The notes beneath the pieces were generated by a model that was not told the DNA's origin, did not search any database, and saw only the letters and a program-made list of their open reading frames with translations. A program made the position numbers and the translations under genes. This document shows positions 13,201 to 24,960 of a stretch of DNA of 64,000 nt, piece after piece (the first letter of the stretch is position 1; each line of letters begins with the position of its first letter). Where the stretch lies: the NCBI GenBank assembly GCA_013399115.1, contig VXAA01004090.1:233812-297811 (forward strand), in the 5' to 3' direction. The DNA comes from Anseranas semipalmata (taxonomy: Eukaryota; Chordata; Aves; Anseriformes; Anseranatidae).

Positions 13201-15442
13201 TCCTGAATAATGGGGTCTCCGAAACAGTAAATATGTGCTCAATTCATAAATGCTTCAACTGCAAGTCATCCTATTTACAGTCCCATGAGTCATTTATTGT
13301 GATGGAGATCCTTGAAGAGACCTATGCGTTGCTCATACTTCGTAGTTAAGCTACAGGAGGCAAAAGTGCCTCAGGCAGCCAGAGCAGCTTTTTCAGGCAG
13401 ACAGCTCAAATGATCAAGTGGAGAGGCTGATGCTGGAAGTCCCGAGACTTTTGACATTATGGAATCATGCCAGTCCTTGGTCAAAAAAGACAGCCTGGTT
13501 TTAGGATTCCTGACCAGCTAACTCCATTGCCTGCCTTCTCTCAGAGACCATGTCCATGGTCATCTTCCCTTGGAGGTTCTCTGAGCTTCAGACCATGCTC
13601 AAGCCAAAGCACCCTCCTGCTTTCAAAGGCCAGCAGCATAAAACAAACCAAACCAGGGTTAATCCAGCCAGCCAAGAGCCTGGATATAGGGAATTGCAAT
13701 GCACCCTTCACAAGGTCCTGCAGCATATCTCCCAGCATAATACAGCCCTTTCCCTGCAGTCCTCAAGCAAAAAAATAACCCTTCCCCCCACCCTTCAAAA
13801 GACCTATTCCTTATGATAGTAAAGAGTACTGATTACTATTAAAAACCCAAACCCTGCAGGAAAGCAGGGAGGGGGAGTTTATGGCCATTGACCTTTTAAC
13901 TCAGGTTGGTTTATAAAGAGCTGTCTTTCTGTTGCACCTCTGGGATTGTACAAGTTTCTTGGCCATGAATGGGAGCTTTGTAGGATTCTACTGTGTGGTC
14001 ATTCACAGGCAATCTGTTGGTCTTTTTAGAGACGTTTAATAAAAAATAAAACCTATCTGAAATACAGGAGGAGGGGGGTGAGCTGAGTATCAGCTAGCGG
14101 CCCAATCAATGAGTGAATGTGTTTGGGTCTCCTCCCGGAAGAGAAAGCTTGTTTTAGGAATTTAGCCTGGCACTCGCAGGGTTCTGTTTGTATAGCCCTT
14201 TCATTTAAAAAAATACATGCAGGCAGTTAAGAAGAGATGGCTTGGAGCAGGCACAGGGAGAAGAGACAAGGAGGGAGGGAAAAGGGGAACCAAGAAAAAA
14301 AGAACAACTGTTAGAACCAAGAAAGAGTCAATGAAGAAGGATAAAGCCAGAAGCAATGCTACCTTGTTCTGTTGGCACCATGAAATTCACTGACTGATGA
14401 AAGGGTGCTTGCTGGGTTGCAGTAGTATCCCCTGAGGTTAGAGGAACCTTGGTCCATGCATGGTGGTGCTTGCTGCATCCCCTGCTTCTCTCCTCCACTG
14501 GCTGGTACAGCTCAGCTGGATGCTGCCTCTCATCTGCTCGTTTGCTGGAAGACCTGCTGCTGGGCCATGAGCCATCATGGAGATCCAGCACTGGTTTCCC
14601 TGGTGGCACACCAAGCTGAAAGAACCTTAGACTGAACCTCCAGGCACCAAAACTCCATAAACCAACATGCTTCATCGGGAATGGCACAATTTGGAATAAA
14701 AATCTGGGTTTGGTGGTTGTGTAAGAACCTATCACAATGGGGTACTGGGCAGGAAAGGGATGCCTAGACTCCACCACACTGTAGATAACTGGGGTGAATT
14801 CCTTTCAAGCTGGCGGATGGATCCAGAGAACCCAAGCATGACTTGGATGAAGCTGATTTGTGGGAGGTTTGTCCAGAAGGCAAGAGCATTCTTGGTCTCC
14901 TAGAGAGTGTGGAGGTCACCTTTTAGTCACTGGAAGCCACTCTGCTTCCTGCCTGTCTAAGCACTGGGCTCTCACCATGCCAGCAGGCAGGCTGGTCTGA
15001 GAAGCATCCGCTGGGATGGACAAAAGCTGCAGATATCTCTGCAAGTTCTTACTGAAGCTGTCAGCACAAGCCAGCTCTTCTGGAAAGGCCAGCCACACAC
15101 GAAAGGCTGCCTTTGGGCTGACAGGGAAGACAGAGTCTCTGACAGCCTGTGGTCACCAAAGAGTCCCCCTGGCACCTGATGCAAGGCGTACATCAACTTC
15201 GCTGCACCAGCCAGCCTCTAATAAACCTGCCTCCCCAAATTAGCCAGCAGCTTCACTTGGACACCGTGCTTTCTCTTTCAAGTTGTTGCTATGAGACATT
15301 AAAACAACCACCCCCATTTTTCAATGGTGAGAGAGAAATGCTGTCATACAGCTTGGTAGGCCATGCTGAGCTCCTTGTATGATGAAGGCAATGCAAGTGC
15401 CAGGCACAGCCATTAACTAAACTCATTTTCTCCATGTGTTTG

Positions 15443-15484
15443 TATATATATTTTTATATGTGTATAATATTTATGTATAAATCT
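15443..15484. repeat. AT-rich simple repeat
   Basis: TATA/TTTATA-rich run with no complex sequence. No gene on either side. Confidence 0.6.
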
Positions 15485-18400
15485 TTACATAATTCATCAA
15501 AATGTTGGTCTGTGTAATTTTCGCCTTGCAACACATGGCTTATTAAATTCTCTGCATCACCCTACAGTGATCATAAAGGATCTCAGCTGTGCTCTCCTCT
15601 CTGCTGATAGCCCTTGCCATCTATAATCTATCTTGGCCTTTATTCTGAAAGAAAATTAGAGACTTAATCTGTGAATAGTTACTAAGAACATTTAAGGATA
15701 AAATAAGTATGTAGCCTGGGGATAAGAAATGTTCACTGTTCTTCACTGGGGCTTTCAAAGAGCTTAAAGAAAATGCCTCCCACCAGCTGGTCTGCAAAAT
15801 GTGTGACTTGTACATTTGTAAACTTGAAAAGTCAACAACCATATATGTTGCTAGGATTTGCCAGCCAGAACCCACAAGTCATATATAGAGACCTTTGCTC
15901 TGTCCTTGCTAAGTTGAGGACTGGATTTTAGTTGTGACTGGCCAGAGGAAAAAAATTGCCTTGTGGAGGAAAACTTTCCATTAGTGTAAAGCCAAAAGCA
16001 TCAGCCTGTGAACCGGCTGGAGGTGCCTTCACGCCAGGGCACACCAGGGGCAAGAGGGAGGGGGCATGGGGGTGTCCTACACCGCATGCAGAGTCCCAAA
16101 ATAAGACCAGCTCCTGAGCTGGCCAACAAGCGGTGGAGGGCCTGGGCCGGAGATAAGTAGCTGTGAGGTCTCTGTACCCACAGCTTGGAGGATACGATGT
16201 CTGCTTCAGGAAAGTCACTGCTCTACATCCCTGGGGTAGTGGCCACGGAAAGCTAAGGAGGAGCAGGGAGAAGATCGAGTGAAGTCCTCTTGTGGGTCCT
16301 ACTGCACCTCTCAGGCAGGGCCAGGGCTTTGTAGCCTGCCTGAAATGCTTCATTCCTAGATATGCATCAGGGAAATGCCAGGGTCTCTTTTCCAGGGTTT
16401 CTGAGGAGCTGATCCAGAAGCCAAAGCAGAGCAGGGGTTGCTGTCGATGGCCCCATTGAACACCAGGGGCAGACACAGTGCGGAGCATCAGAGCACGGGC
16501 ATTGAAATGAGGGGGCCTGCCCAGTCTGTGGGTCCGCGGGAGAACAAAGCACTGAGAAAGAAAATGGCCTGTCCCTGTGCACAGGAGGCCCACATGCAGG
16601 TTCTGCTGAAGCGAGCCCCGGGAGCTGCTCTGCCTTCAGCATCCCCTTTCACCGCATCTCACAGCGTTCACCAGCAGAAACACCTCTACAACCAGGTGCC
16701 GGCTGCTGGTGGCTGCATGCACGTGGAGGTCGGCACCTCGCCTCCTCTTCTGGCTGCAGGGAGCATGGCAGATGGGCAGCGATGCAGCAGGACAAAAAGC
16801 AGAGGTTGTTGCTTTAGGATATCAAAGATCAGCTCCTCTCCTGCTTGGTTATTGGCTCTGAAACATTTATGCACCAAATACTTGTCTAGATATCCTACCC
16901 CCATCAGGATTTATGAAGGGTTTACATTCAGTTTATATAATCCCCAAGAAACCTTCCAGCTCACTAAAATTGGCCAAGGGCTGGACAAGCTTGTGAACCG
17001 TTGCACAAGACGATGCCCTAGCCAACTGCTAGGTCTATGAACATGGAAATCTGTGTCTCGGGGTGGTTCCAACCAAGTGGGCTTTAGCTGACATGCCAAC
17101 CAGTGCCCCAAACTATCCCTCTTGTAGAGGTGTTGAGCTTTCCCTGCTTCTACTCTTCATCAAAGCACCTAACTCTGGCAGCGCAGCCCTATGTCACCCT
17201 TTGGTCAGTCGCAATTGCCCCAAGGCACTTCACGTGGCCACGGAGGGAGACCTGAGTGTGGCACTGAACACGCTCTCCTGAGGTCTCACCTGGAGGAGCT
17301 GCTTTCCCTCCGCCTTCCCAAAAGGGCAGAGCCAGAAGGAGGTTGTACTTGATGCTGGGCTGGAAGAGCAGCCCGGCCAGAACACAGGCACGTATCCTGC
17401 ATTAACCCCTCTCCTACCACATAATGATGGCCGCATATGTTCTCCAGTGTCTCTAGGCAGGGGTGCTGCCCAGGCGAACATGTACCACGGTGTTAAAGGA
17501 ACCATTGCCCAGGTTTCGGCCCCGCGTGCTGTCCCATGCATGAGCTAGCGCTGGCCTCAGGGAAGCAGAGAGAGGGGCTCACGCTGGGGCTTTGGTACGG
17601 GCTGCGGCTTGTCCTGGGGCTCAGCCTGCCCAGCGAGAGCCGGAAAGAGCCCAGGGATGACAGAAGGAGCTCTCTCTCCTCATCTGACTACGGCTTTTGT
17701 GAGTCAGGCCGTGTTTGCATAAACTGGACCTGGTTGCTAGCAGCAGGTTTTCCTGCCCATAACCACCGTGCCTTTTAAGGCTTCTCGCAGCACCATAATG
17801 GTGATTATTATTGGCAACTCTGCCTCTGCCTTACTGCGGGCACATCCTGGATGGAGCAGCCAGTGTGTGATAACACCAGGGAATAGGATTATTTGGGCAA
17901 TTTTTCTTCTTCTGACAGCACTTGAACTAGAAGAGATTCCAGTAAGAGAAATTGCTGGCAGAATGGACATGGAAAGAGTGATTTTTAAGCAAATATTGGA
18001 GAAGGTGTTTGGAGTGAGAGATTCAGAAAGAAATTTGACCCGTGTCCCATCAGAGCAAGCAACGCAGCTCTGACTCCACAGACGTCCTACAGTCCAGCAC
18101 CTAGGGAGAGAAGGAGTTCAAGTAACTCCAAATAAACACACTCTTCGCAGAAGGCTCCGTTTTCTTTTCAAGCAGTGGACAAAGGAAAAAGTCAGAAGCC
18201 TCCAGTAACCCCTTGGCTGACAGGTTTCTCTCTATTCCTGCTGAATGAGGGGACAATATCCACCAACGCACCTCATCCAAACAATGAGCCAGGCTCAGCT
18301 CTGAAGTTCTGCCCTTACTTATTGTCTGAATCTTCCCCCAGGAGCTTGTTGAGTAGTGGATGGAAAATATCCCTTCCGCATCCCCCATGGCAGACCCTTT

Positions 18401-21400
18401 GGGTTAGCCCATGGCATGGAGCTCATGGAAGAAGGCTGCTCTTGACCTAAAGCAGCACACTGCAGCTAGCAAGAGAGGTGCTGGCTATGTTTTGGCAAGG
18501 CAGTGGATCACAGCAGCACATGCATACGTCCCTTTCAGGTTCAGAGATTGTTTCTGAATTCGAAAACTTATTGCTCTTGCTTTGGTGCTCAAATTCACCT
18601 TCCTTGGGGCAAACAAGCGCATCTCTGGAGCCAGGCAGTGCAAGCTGGCACCTCCCTGCTTACAGTAGAGAAGTGCAGCTGCCAGGGGAACTAGCGCTGA
18701 AAAAGGTGGGGCTGTCTTGGAGAAAGGCGAAGCTCTGGACATTTCTGTCTGTTGGAAAAGAAGCATCAGAGCAACAAAAGAAAATCCAGATGTTGCATTT
18801 GCGTGGTAACGGTCTGGCTAATTGGAGACAGCCCCACCTGATTTCTAGCAGCTTAACATTTCTCTTGCTGTTTATTGACTGAGGATTTTCTCATTATTGG
18901 CACATATTTAGGAGAAAATAATATCCTTGTTTGGCTTTTGATTCTTTCAGAAATACTGTTTTTATTACTATACCTTCAGCAAGATTTCATAATAAGAAAT
19001 AGAGACTTGTTAGCTCAGCTGGGGCTTTACCATAGCTTCTGCAAGGACACAATTTGGCTCATCACAAAGGGCTGGAAGACAGTGACAGCAGCAGGTATCT
19101 ACAGATGCCCTCCTACCCTGCAGAAGCTGCGATTCCAGCAGTGCAGAGGTGCTGTCCCAGTCATAGCAGTCCGCTTGCATCCCTGTGAGAGAGCTGGAGG
19201 GGCACTGGACACAAAGCAATATCTAGAAGTCAGGCACAGGGAACTCTCCTTGGCTGTACGATTAATCCAAACTCCTCCTGGTAAAGGGCAGCAAATAGAG
19301 GGAAGCCTTGCTAGGACAAGGAGCTCACAAGCAGGCAAATGCACCTTTCCCTCCTAGTGCATCTCATGTGAGAAAGCTTTTGCTTTCTGGTTCATGTTTT
19401 CATGAGGCAGGTCCAGAGAGGTTTCAATGAAGTATCCAACAGCCAGCAAGCCTTGCATCTGTCTGCAAGGGGGAAATTCAGCCCCTTTGAGTTAAACAGA
19501 CATCTGCAGCTGGCAAGTCACCCTGTGCTGAGCTGCAACTGCTGCTCTGAGTGCCTGAGCGGTGCCGCTTGTGCTTCTGCTGCCTCTGGGGCTGCTGCCC
19601 CAGGGAGAACCCCAGGTAGCTCAGCAGAGACAGCAAACTGGCTCCCACCACTGCACTCCTGAGCCTCATGTTCCCACCAGCCTGCTCTCCCCCAAAGAAA
19701 AAACTAGCCAGGCTGCATTGCTGGCCCCTGTGTGATGCAGAGGAAAGCTCATGGCTAACAGGGAGCAGGACAAACCCACAGTGAAGCGGATTTCAGCATC
19801 CCCAGCACAAGGAAGCCAAATGAATTTCAGACATCTCTGGAATTTCAGCTATTTCATCCGGCAGCTGTGTCCTGCAACAGGCACTCAGTGCAAAGGGCTG
19901 GCAAGAAGCAGGCTGAGAGCCAGGCATGGAAAGAAACAGAGGGAGTGATGGGGAGGAAAGGCCAAGGCCAGGCTGGCCCCATCCTGGCTACAGCCTTCTG
20001 CACATCTTGTTGTCACCCTGCCAGCACCTCAGGGCTTTTGCAAGGTCCCTCTAAAAACTCCAAAGGGAGCAAGTACCAAGAGCCACCCCTTGCCCCTGAT
20101 AACACACCCTTTCTCAGAGCCTTCCCCATTGTAAAGCTTTAGGTCTGGCTTTTGGGGCCACTGGAGCAGACGCTGGCTGAACCAACCCTCTGGCTGGCCT
20201 GGTGCATGGCTAGAGGCACGTAAGCTTGGTGGCCCAGCAGAGGAGAGAGTTCTCTGTAATGGGTGGAACAGGCAAAAAAATGATCAGTCCCCTTCCAGGT
20301 TTGCAGCAGTGTAATAAAAGTCCCTGTGTCCTGGATGCCAGGGAGGTCTGGGGGAGGGGGAAGAGGGTGAAAGTGAATTAAATAGCCCTTTCAGGAACAG
20401 AGAGAGCACTTCATCTTCTCCAGTCCATTTAGTGCAGATGCTGTTGAAGTCTCCCCATCATGACAGCCAGCAGAGCTCGGCCCACGTTGTCTTTTGCAGA
20501 CACCATGCAGTCCCAGAGGAAGGCTGAGCTGGCAGAGGAGCAGGGCAGGAGGGAAAGGGATGTGCCTTGGATTGAGAAATAGCGATTAGCTTACTCAGAC
20601 ACACAGGACAGATCTGGGAGCACGGCATGTCCAGGCACACAGGGACAGCATGCATCTCACCCTGGGATGAGAAGCAGTGTTCATCTAAGCACTTGCACGC
20701 TTCTGTGCCAGACCCACCCCACCTATGGGTAAGATGAGCTATGAGGTGGGGTGGGTTGGAATGGGGGCAGAGAAAGCACTTGTATCAGAAAGTCACCTTC
20801 ACATGTGGTCACCAGTGATGCCACGAGGGACCAAAGCCTGGAAGGCTGGGCCAGGGCACAGCCCCAACCCAAATGGCAGGAACAGACATGCAGACATTTG
20901 TACTACATGGCTGGGGCACAGGGAGTGCTCTGGGCAAGGCCAGGAGGGACCAGGAGTGGGCTAGAGCTGCTGGCAAGTCCTCAGCTGTGCCCCTGGCCCT
21001 TCAGGGTGGCTGCCACCTGGGGCAGAAGCCCCTGCTCACCCCTGCTGTGCTTCCTGACCACCTCAGCATCTCCAAGTGCTTAGGATGCTCTGGCACCCAT
21101 CAATGTAGAGGTATAAGAGCAGGAGGAAGAGCTGGGGCGCAGGCTGGCATCCTGCAAACACCTCAGCCATGACTGCAGCCCAGCTCCACTGATCCTTACT
21201 ACTCCCTTGATCATCTTGGTTGTAACAGCTGCACCCCAGGTGCACCTCTGAGTACCTACAGCTCCCAGTACTAGCACTGCACCCCTATTATCACCAGTGC
21301 TACTATAGCACAGTTCCTATAGCTGTGCCTAAATACCTCAAGAGCATCTCTTCTGTTTTTTCTTTTTGCTACCACTGTCCTTTCGGCTTCAGCAGTGAAG

Positions 21401-24400
21401 GACACCTTCCCACCTTCAACAAGGGAAGAAAACAGACAGACCCAAACCCTGCTGCTGCAGTTAGGGAGAAGCAATAGAGAAAACATTAAGTAACTACAGG
21501 ATCTGCTGACACCCTGCTGGTAGGGTGCAGTCTAAAAGTCACCTCCAAAACAGAGAAACCCCTCAGGAGTTACAAGCCCAACAGCATCCCCTAGCAAACA
21601 CATTCCCAGGTCAAATGCTCACCTGTCTCCAAGAAGAAAAATAAATCCCCATAATTTTTTAATAAGTCTATAGAAAAGTAAACAACAAAAACTAACTCAG
21701 ATGAGCAGCCCAGCCCTCCTCCAGGCACCCTAATCTCCCCCTACCCCCATACTCACTTACAGGAGCACCCCCAGCAGCCCTGGTTTTATGCAGGATGGGG
21801 TGTGGGTGGGCCAGTGCAGCTGCTTATGCAGCACAGCTGAGCCCATCCGGCTCTGCTATATAGGGTTGGGTTCAGCAGGGCTTTTCCTTTTTGGCTAAGG
21901 ATTTGGGTAGAGGGGGAGGGAAGAGAAATAGTTTTCATTAGGCTGCAGGTATACAGCCAGTAGTACCTGTAGAGTCAGGGAAGATCATGCTGAAGTGCTA
22001 CAGAGGTGAGGAGTACTAGAAATACCTTAAAAAAAAAAAATCTCTGATTATAAGGACTTAAAAGAAAGCTATTCCTGAAACAGTTGGTAGCAGCAGCTCA
22101 GGGTCAGCAGTGCCTTCTACCTGGGGCCATGTGAACTAAGACCATTAATTGAGCCTCCTGGGTATGTAAGCCTCTTATCTACTTATACACAGCACTTTCT
22201 CTGAGCTGGAAAAAAATGAGATTATTAGCTATTTTTAATGAACAGCAGTAGGATGTGCATGCTCACCTACTCTTTGCTAGAAGATGCTTCCTTCTCTCTC
22301 TGTTTCTCTTTAAAACAGTTAGCTTTTTAGGATGTGAGCTAAGACTTCAAAAGGGACATAGGTGTTAGAGGAAGGGGAACAGTTCCTATTCATCCTTTAG
22401 GGGCCAAGGGTGCTCTTAAAGCTTCTGTTCAGCTCCTACAGGTGCTTTGCAGTTCCTCAGATCTGACATCTCAAAGCTGCCATGTGGGGCTCTCCCTGCC
22501 TCCCTCTCTTGCTTAAGTGACTCCCTGTGTAGCGAGGCAGCCTTTGAAACCCCTTTCCTCGGCACCTCGCTCTCTAGAGGTGCACATCAGAAGGGGAAGG
22601 TGGATGGGCTGCAGCTCCTGCTGGGCACAGAGACCTCGAAGGTGGATGTGGTGGAGCAGAGGTTACACTTTGGAGAATTTAAATGCACCCTAGAGGCTAC
22701 AGAAGAGCCTGTAAGAGTGCCAGCAGCAGAGCAGGGACCTCCAGCTGTGCTGACATGGTGTGCGGGAGCTGTCCCAGACTGGAGGACACAGCGTGGTGGT
22801 GGGATGTGCTCAGCTCCCCCACGGAGCAAAAGGTGGTCCTGGGGGGTTCTCGTCTCCTGCCCCTTGGGTATCCCCTCCCACGCTTCTGCTTGGGATGCCC
22901 TGGTGTGATCCAAGGGTGGCTTCCACCCTCTGCTGCCTTTTCCTTAATGTCCGAGAGTTGTTTGCTTTGCGGTTCCCTTCCTGATGGTGCAGGTCATTCT
23001 GAAAGATAGATGTCTGCTCTCCTGCTCCCTTTAAAAGCCAGGGCTTTTCTTGCTGCTAGCTGGCTGTGAACATGCTTCCTGTTACAAGCTTGCCCTTTCA
23101 GTTGCTTTCTGGCTATAAGCAGCGCTGCTTTTCTGTTTCTCTTGAGGCTGATTCTCATTTATTGATCTCTCTTCTCTAAACCACTACCAGCGGCCAGGAG
23201 AAATCGGGTAATTTCCCCTGTAATAAGCCATGTTCCTTAACCAAATTAAGCCTGGATCCACTGCTAACCTTAACTATACCATACTTTAGTGATAATTCAG
23301 GGTGAGGATCTGAGTGCTCCCGGGCATTCTCTGCCCTCCAACTGTGTTTGAACAGAGGCTAATTGGGAGCCTGGTCCAGGGGGAACCAGCAGTGCTCTGT
23401 GGCTTGGCCAAAATGATTTCTAAGCAAGGGCAGGGGAAGAGCAGGTCCCCAAATGCATTTATCAACCTCTCTGCTTTCCCCTAGGGCTCAGCCCCTGACT
23501 TATGTCATCCCTCTTCTTGTAGGGACCGAGCAGATCAGAAAGCCAAAGTTGGAGCTCGAGGCACAGCCTGATGTGGGTGCTGGTCCTTCCTGACCGTGTC
23601 AGGCCTTCTGCCTGGTAGCTTCTTGCCATCCCCAGGCGGCTTTGCCCACCCTGGGGTCAGGAGACCCAAGCCCTTGCCTTTCTCACCATTTTTCCTGGGG
23701 AAATTACTTTTTCCAGGGCCATGAAATCCCACCCAGAGTGATGGGATGAGCTATGTAGGCACAGCCCAGCTGCTCCAGAGCCTGGGGCACACCTGAAGAG
23801 CTGCTTCCTTGATTTTGTGTTTATCGTACCAGAACAATAACATGAGAGGTTTTCCCTGAGAGCACAGATAAATGTTTCCTTCTGGCTGTGATAGGCCAGG
23901 TTTCTGCCTCGCTGTTCTGTTTCCTGGTCTTAATCCTGTTCTCTCCAAGAGGCCGATCCTTCCCCTGCCCCTTTCAGCATTTTCTAGCTGTGTTCTCAGC
24001 TTGTTTTTTCAAAGATGCATCTGAGGGCCAATCTAACACCCCTTGTGTATGTCTCACTTCTTGTCTCTGCTGAGTTGCTTTTTGCCACAGGAAAGGGGGT
24101 GTGGAGGGGGAAGTAAAACTCCCATCACTGAGGATCTCAAAGTGGTTTGCAGACCTCTCTTGTACCCAATGTGATGCTGGTGCTGGGAAAATTGACTCAG
24201 GGAGCAGCGACGAGGCTGTGCGCGCTTCTTGCATCGAATGCCTGGCAGAGCTGGAGCAGGACAGGTTTGCAGGATCCCCGAGCAGTGCACAGCCCGTCCT
24301 TCCCCATCCACTTTGCTCCCCTAACCAGCCCGTGCGATGCAGAATGGGCTGTGGCTGGCTGCGGTTCCTTTGCACCAGAGCCTGACAGTGTCAGCCCCTG

Positions 24401-24559
24401 AGTCGGGGACTGTTGTGCAGGGTGAGGTGGAGAGGGAGGCATTAAAACACTGGGAGAATTGGCAAGAGGTGAAGAAAAGCAGCAGCGAGGAGGCTCTCTT
24501 CCAAACTTATATATATGATTTAAAAAAAAAAAGCTGGAGCTAAAAAGGCAGCTTGAGGA

Positions 24560-24960
24560 GCAAAGCTGCCGGAGTTTTCCGAGAAGGCTCCCAAGACGCA
24601 CAATGGGAACATCTGTACCCTGGCCCCCTCCCTGGAAGGGTCTCCGGCCGCAGAGCGGGGCTGGCGTCAGCCGGCGGCGGCGGGGCCGTGCTCGCCCCCC
24701 TCCTGCTCCTTCCATCGCAGCCGGGCTCGGGCCGGGCCCTTCTGTCCCCGCTGTGCCTCCGAATGGCCCATGTAGGAGCGGGGAGCGAGGGGTTTGGCCC
24801 CGGGAACAAGTGGCCTGTGTGCTGCCCGTGAAAGGCGTTTTCATCCGGCGCTCATGGAAATGGCCCGGTGTCGGGCTCAGCCCCGCGCCCCATGGGAATC
24901 CAACGCTTGTGTGCGGGGTCTTGGTCCTGGCGTACGCGTGGGATGCGGGCGGTCCTGGGG
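24560..24960. promoter_or_regulatory. CpG-rich patch at AT-rich/GC-rich transition
   Basis: Dense CpG sequence including a CGG-repeat core near 24,670-24,685, with a hand count of roughly 35 CpGs in 400 bases. It marks where the window changes from AT-richer to GC-rich. A long minus-strand open frame crosses it (24,197-25,213), but its proline/glycine/arginine-rich translation looks like a by-product of GC-rich DNA. It could be a promoter or a regulatory CpG island; no adjoining exon is recognised. Confidence 0.4.

Larger units (their letters stand above)
5311..24559. other. Intergenic, no gene recognised
   Basis: About 19 kb without a recognisable exon. Open frames are short, overlap in both strands and have no family signature. 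Visible items are a short tandem repeat at 7,258-7,292, a T-run then G-run at about 6,790-6,813, AT-rich stretches near 9,520-9,595, 12,770-13,050 and 15,443-15,484, and A-runs near 7,787 and 22,029. The AT-rich stretch at 12.8-13.05 kb contains TTAATTA-type homeodomain motifs and could be a regulatory element. Confidence 0.55.

Noticed and set aside
16300..17110. Possible further CR1-like phrases (GGTTCCAACCAAG and similar)
   Set aside because: Only short matches in isolation, without the ordered blocks that identify the fragment at 33,979.
21850..21870. TATA-like GCTATATAGGG
   Set aside because: No initiator, exon or CpG context nearby; one AT-rich hexamer is not evidence of a promoter.
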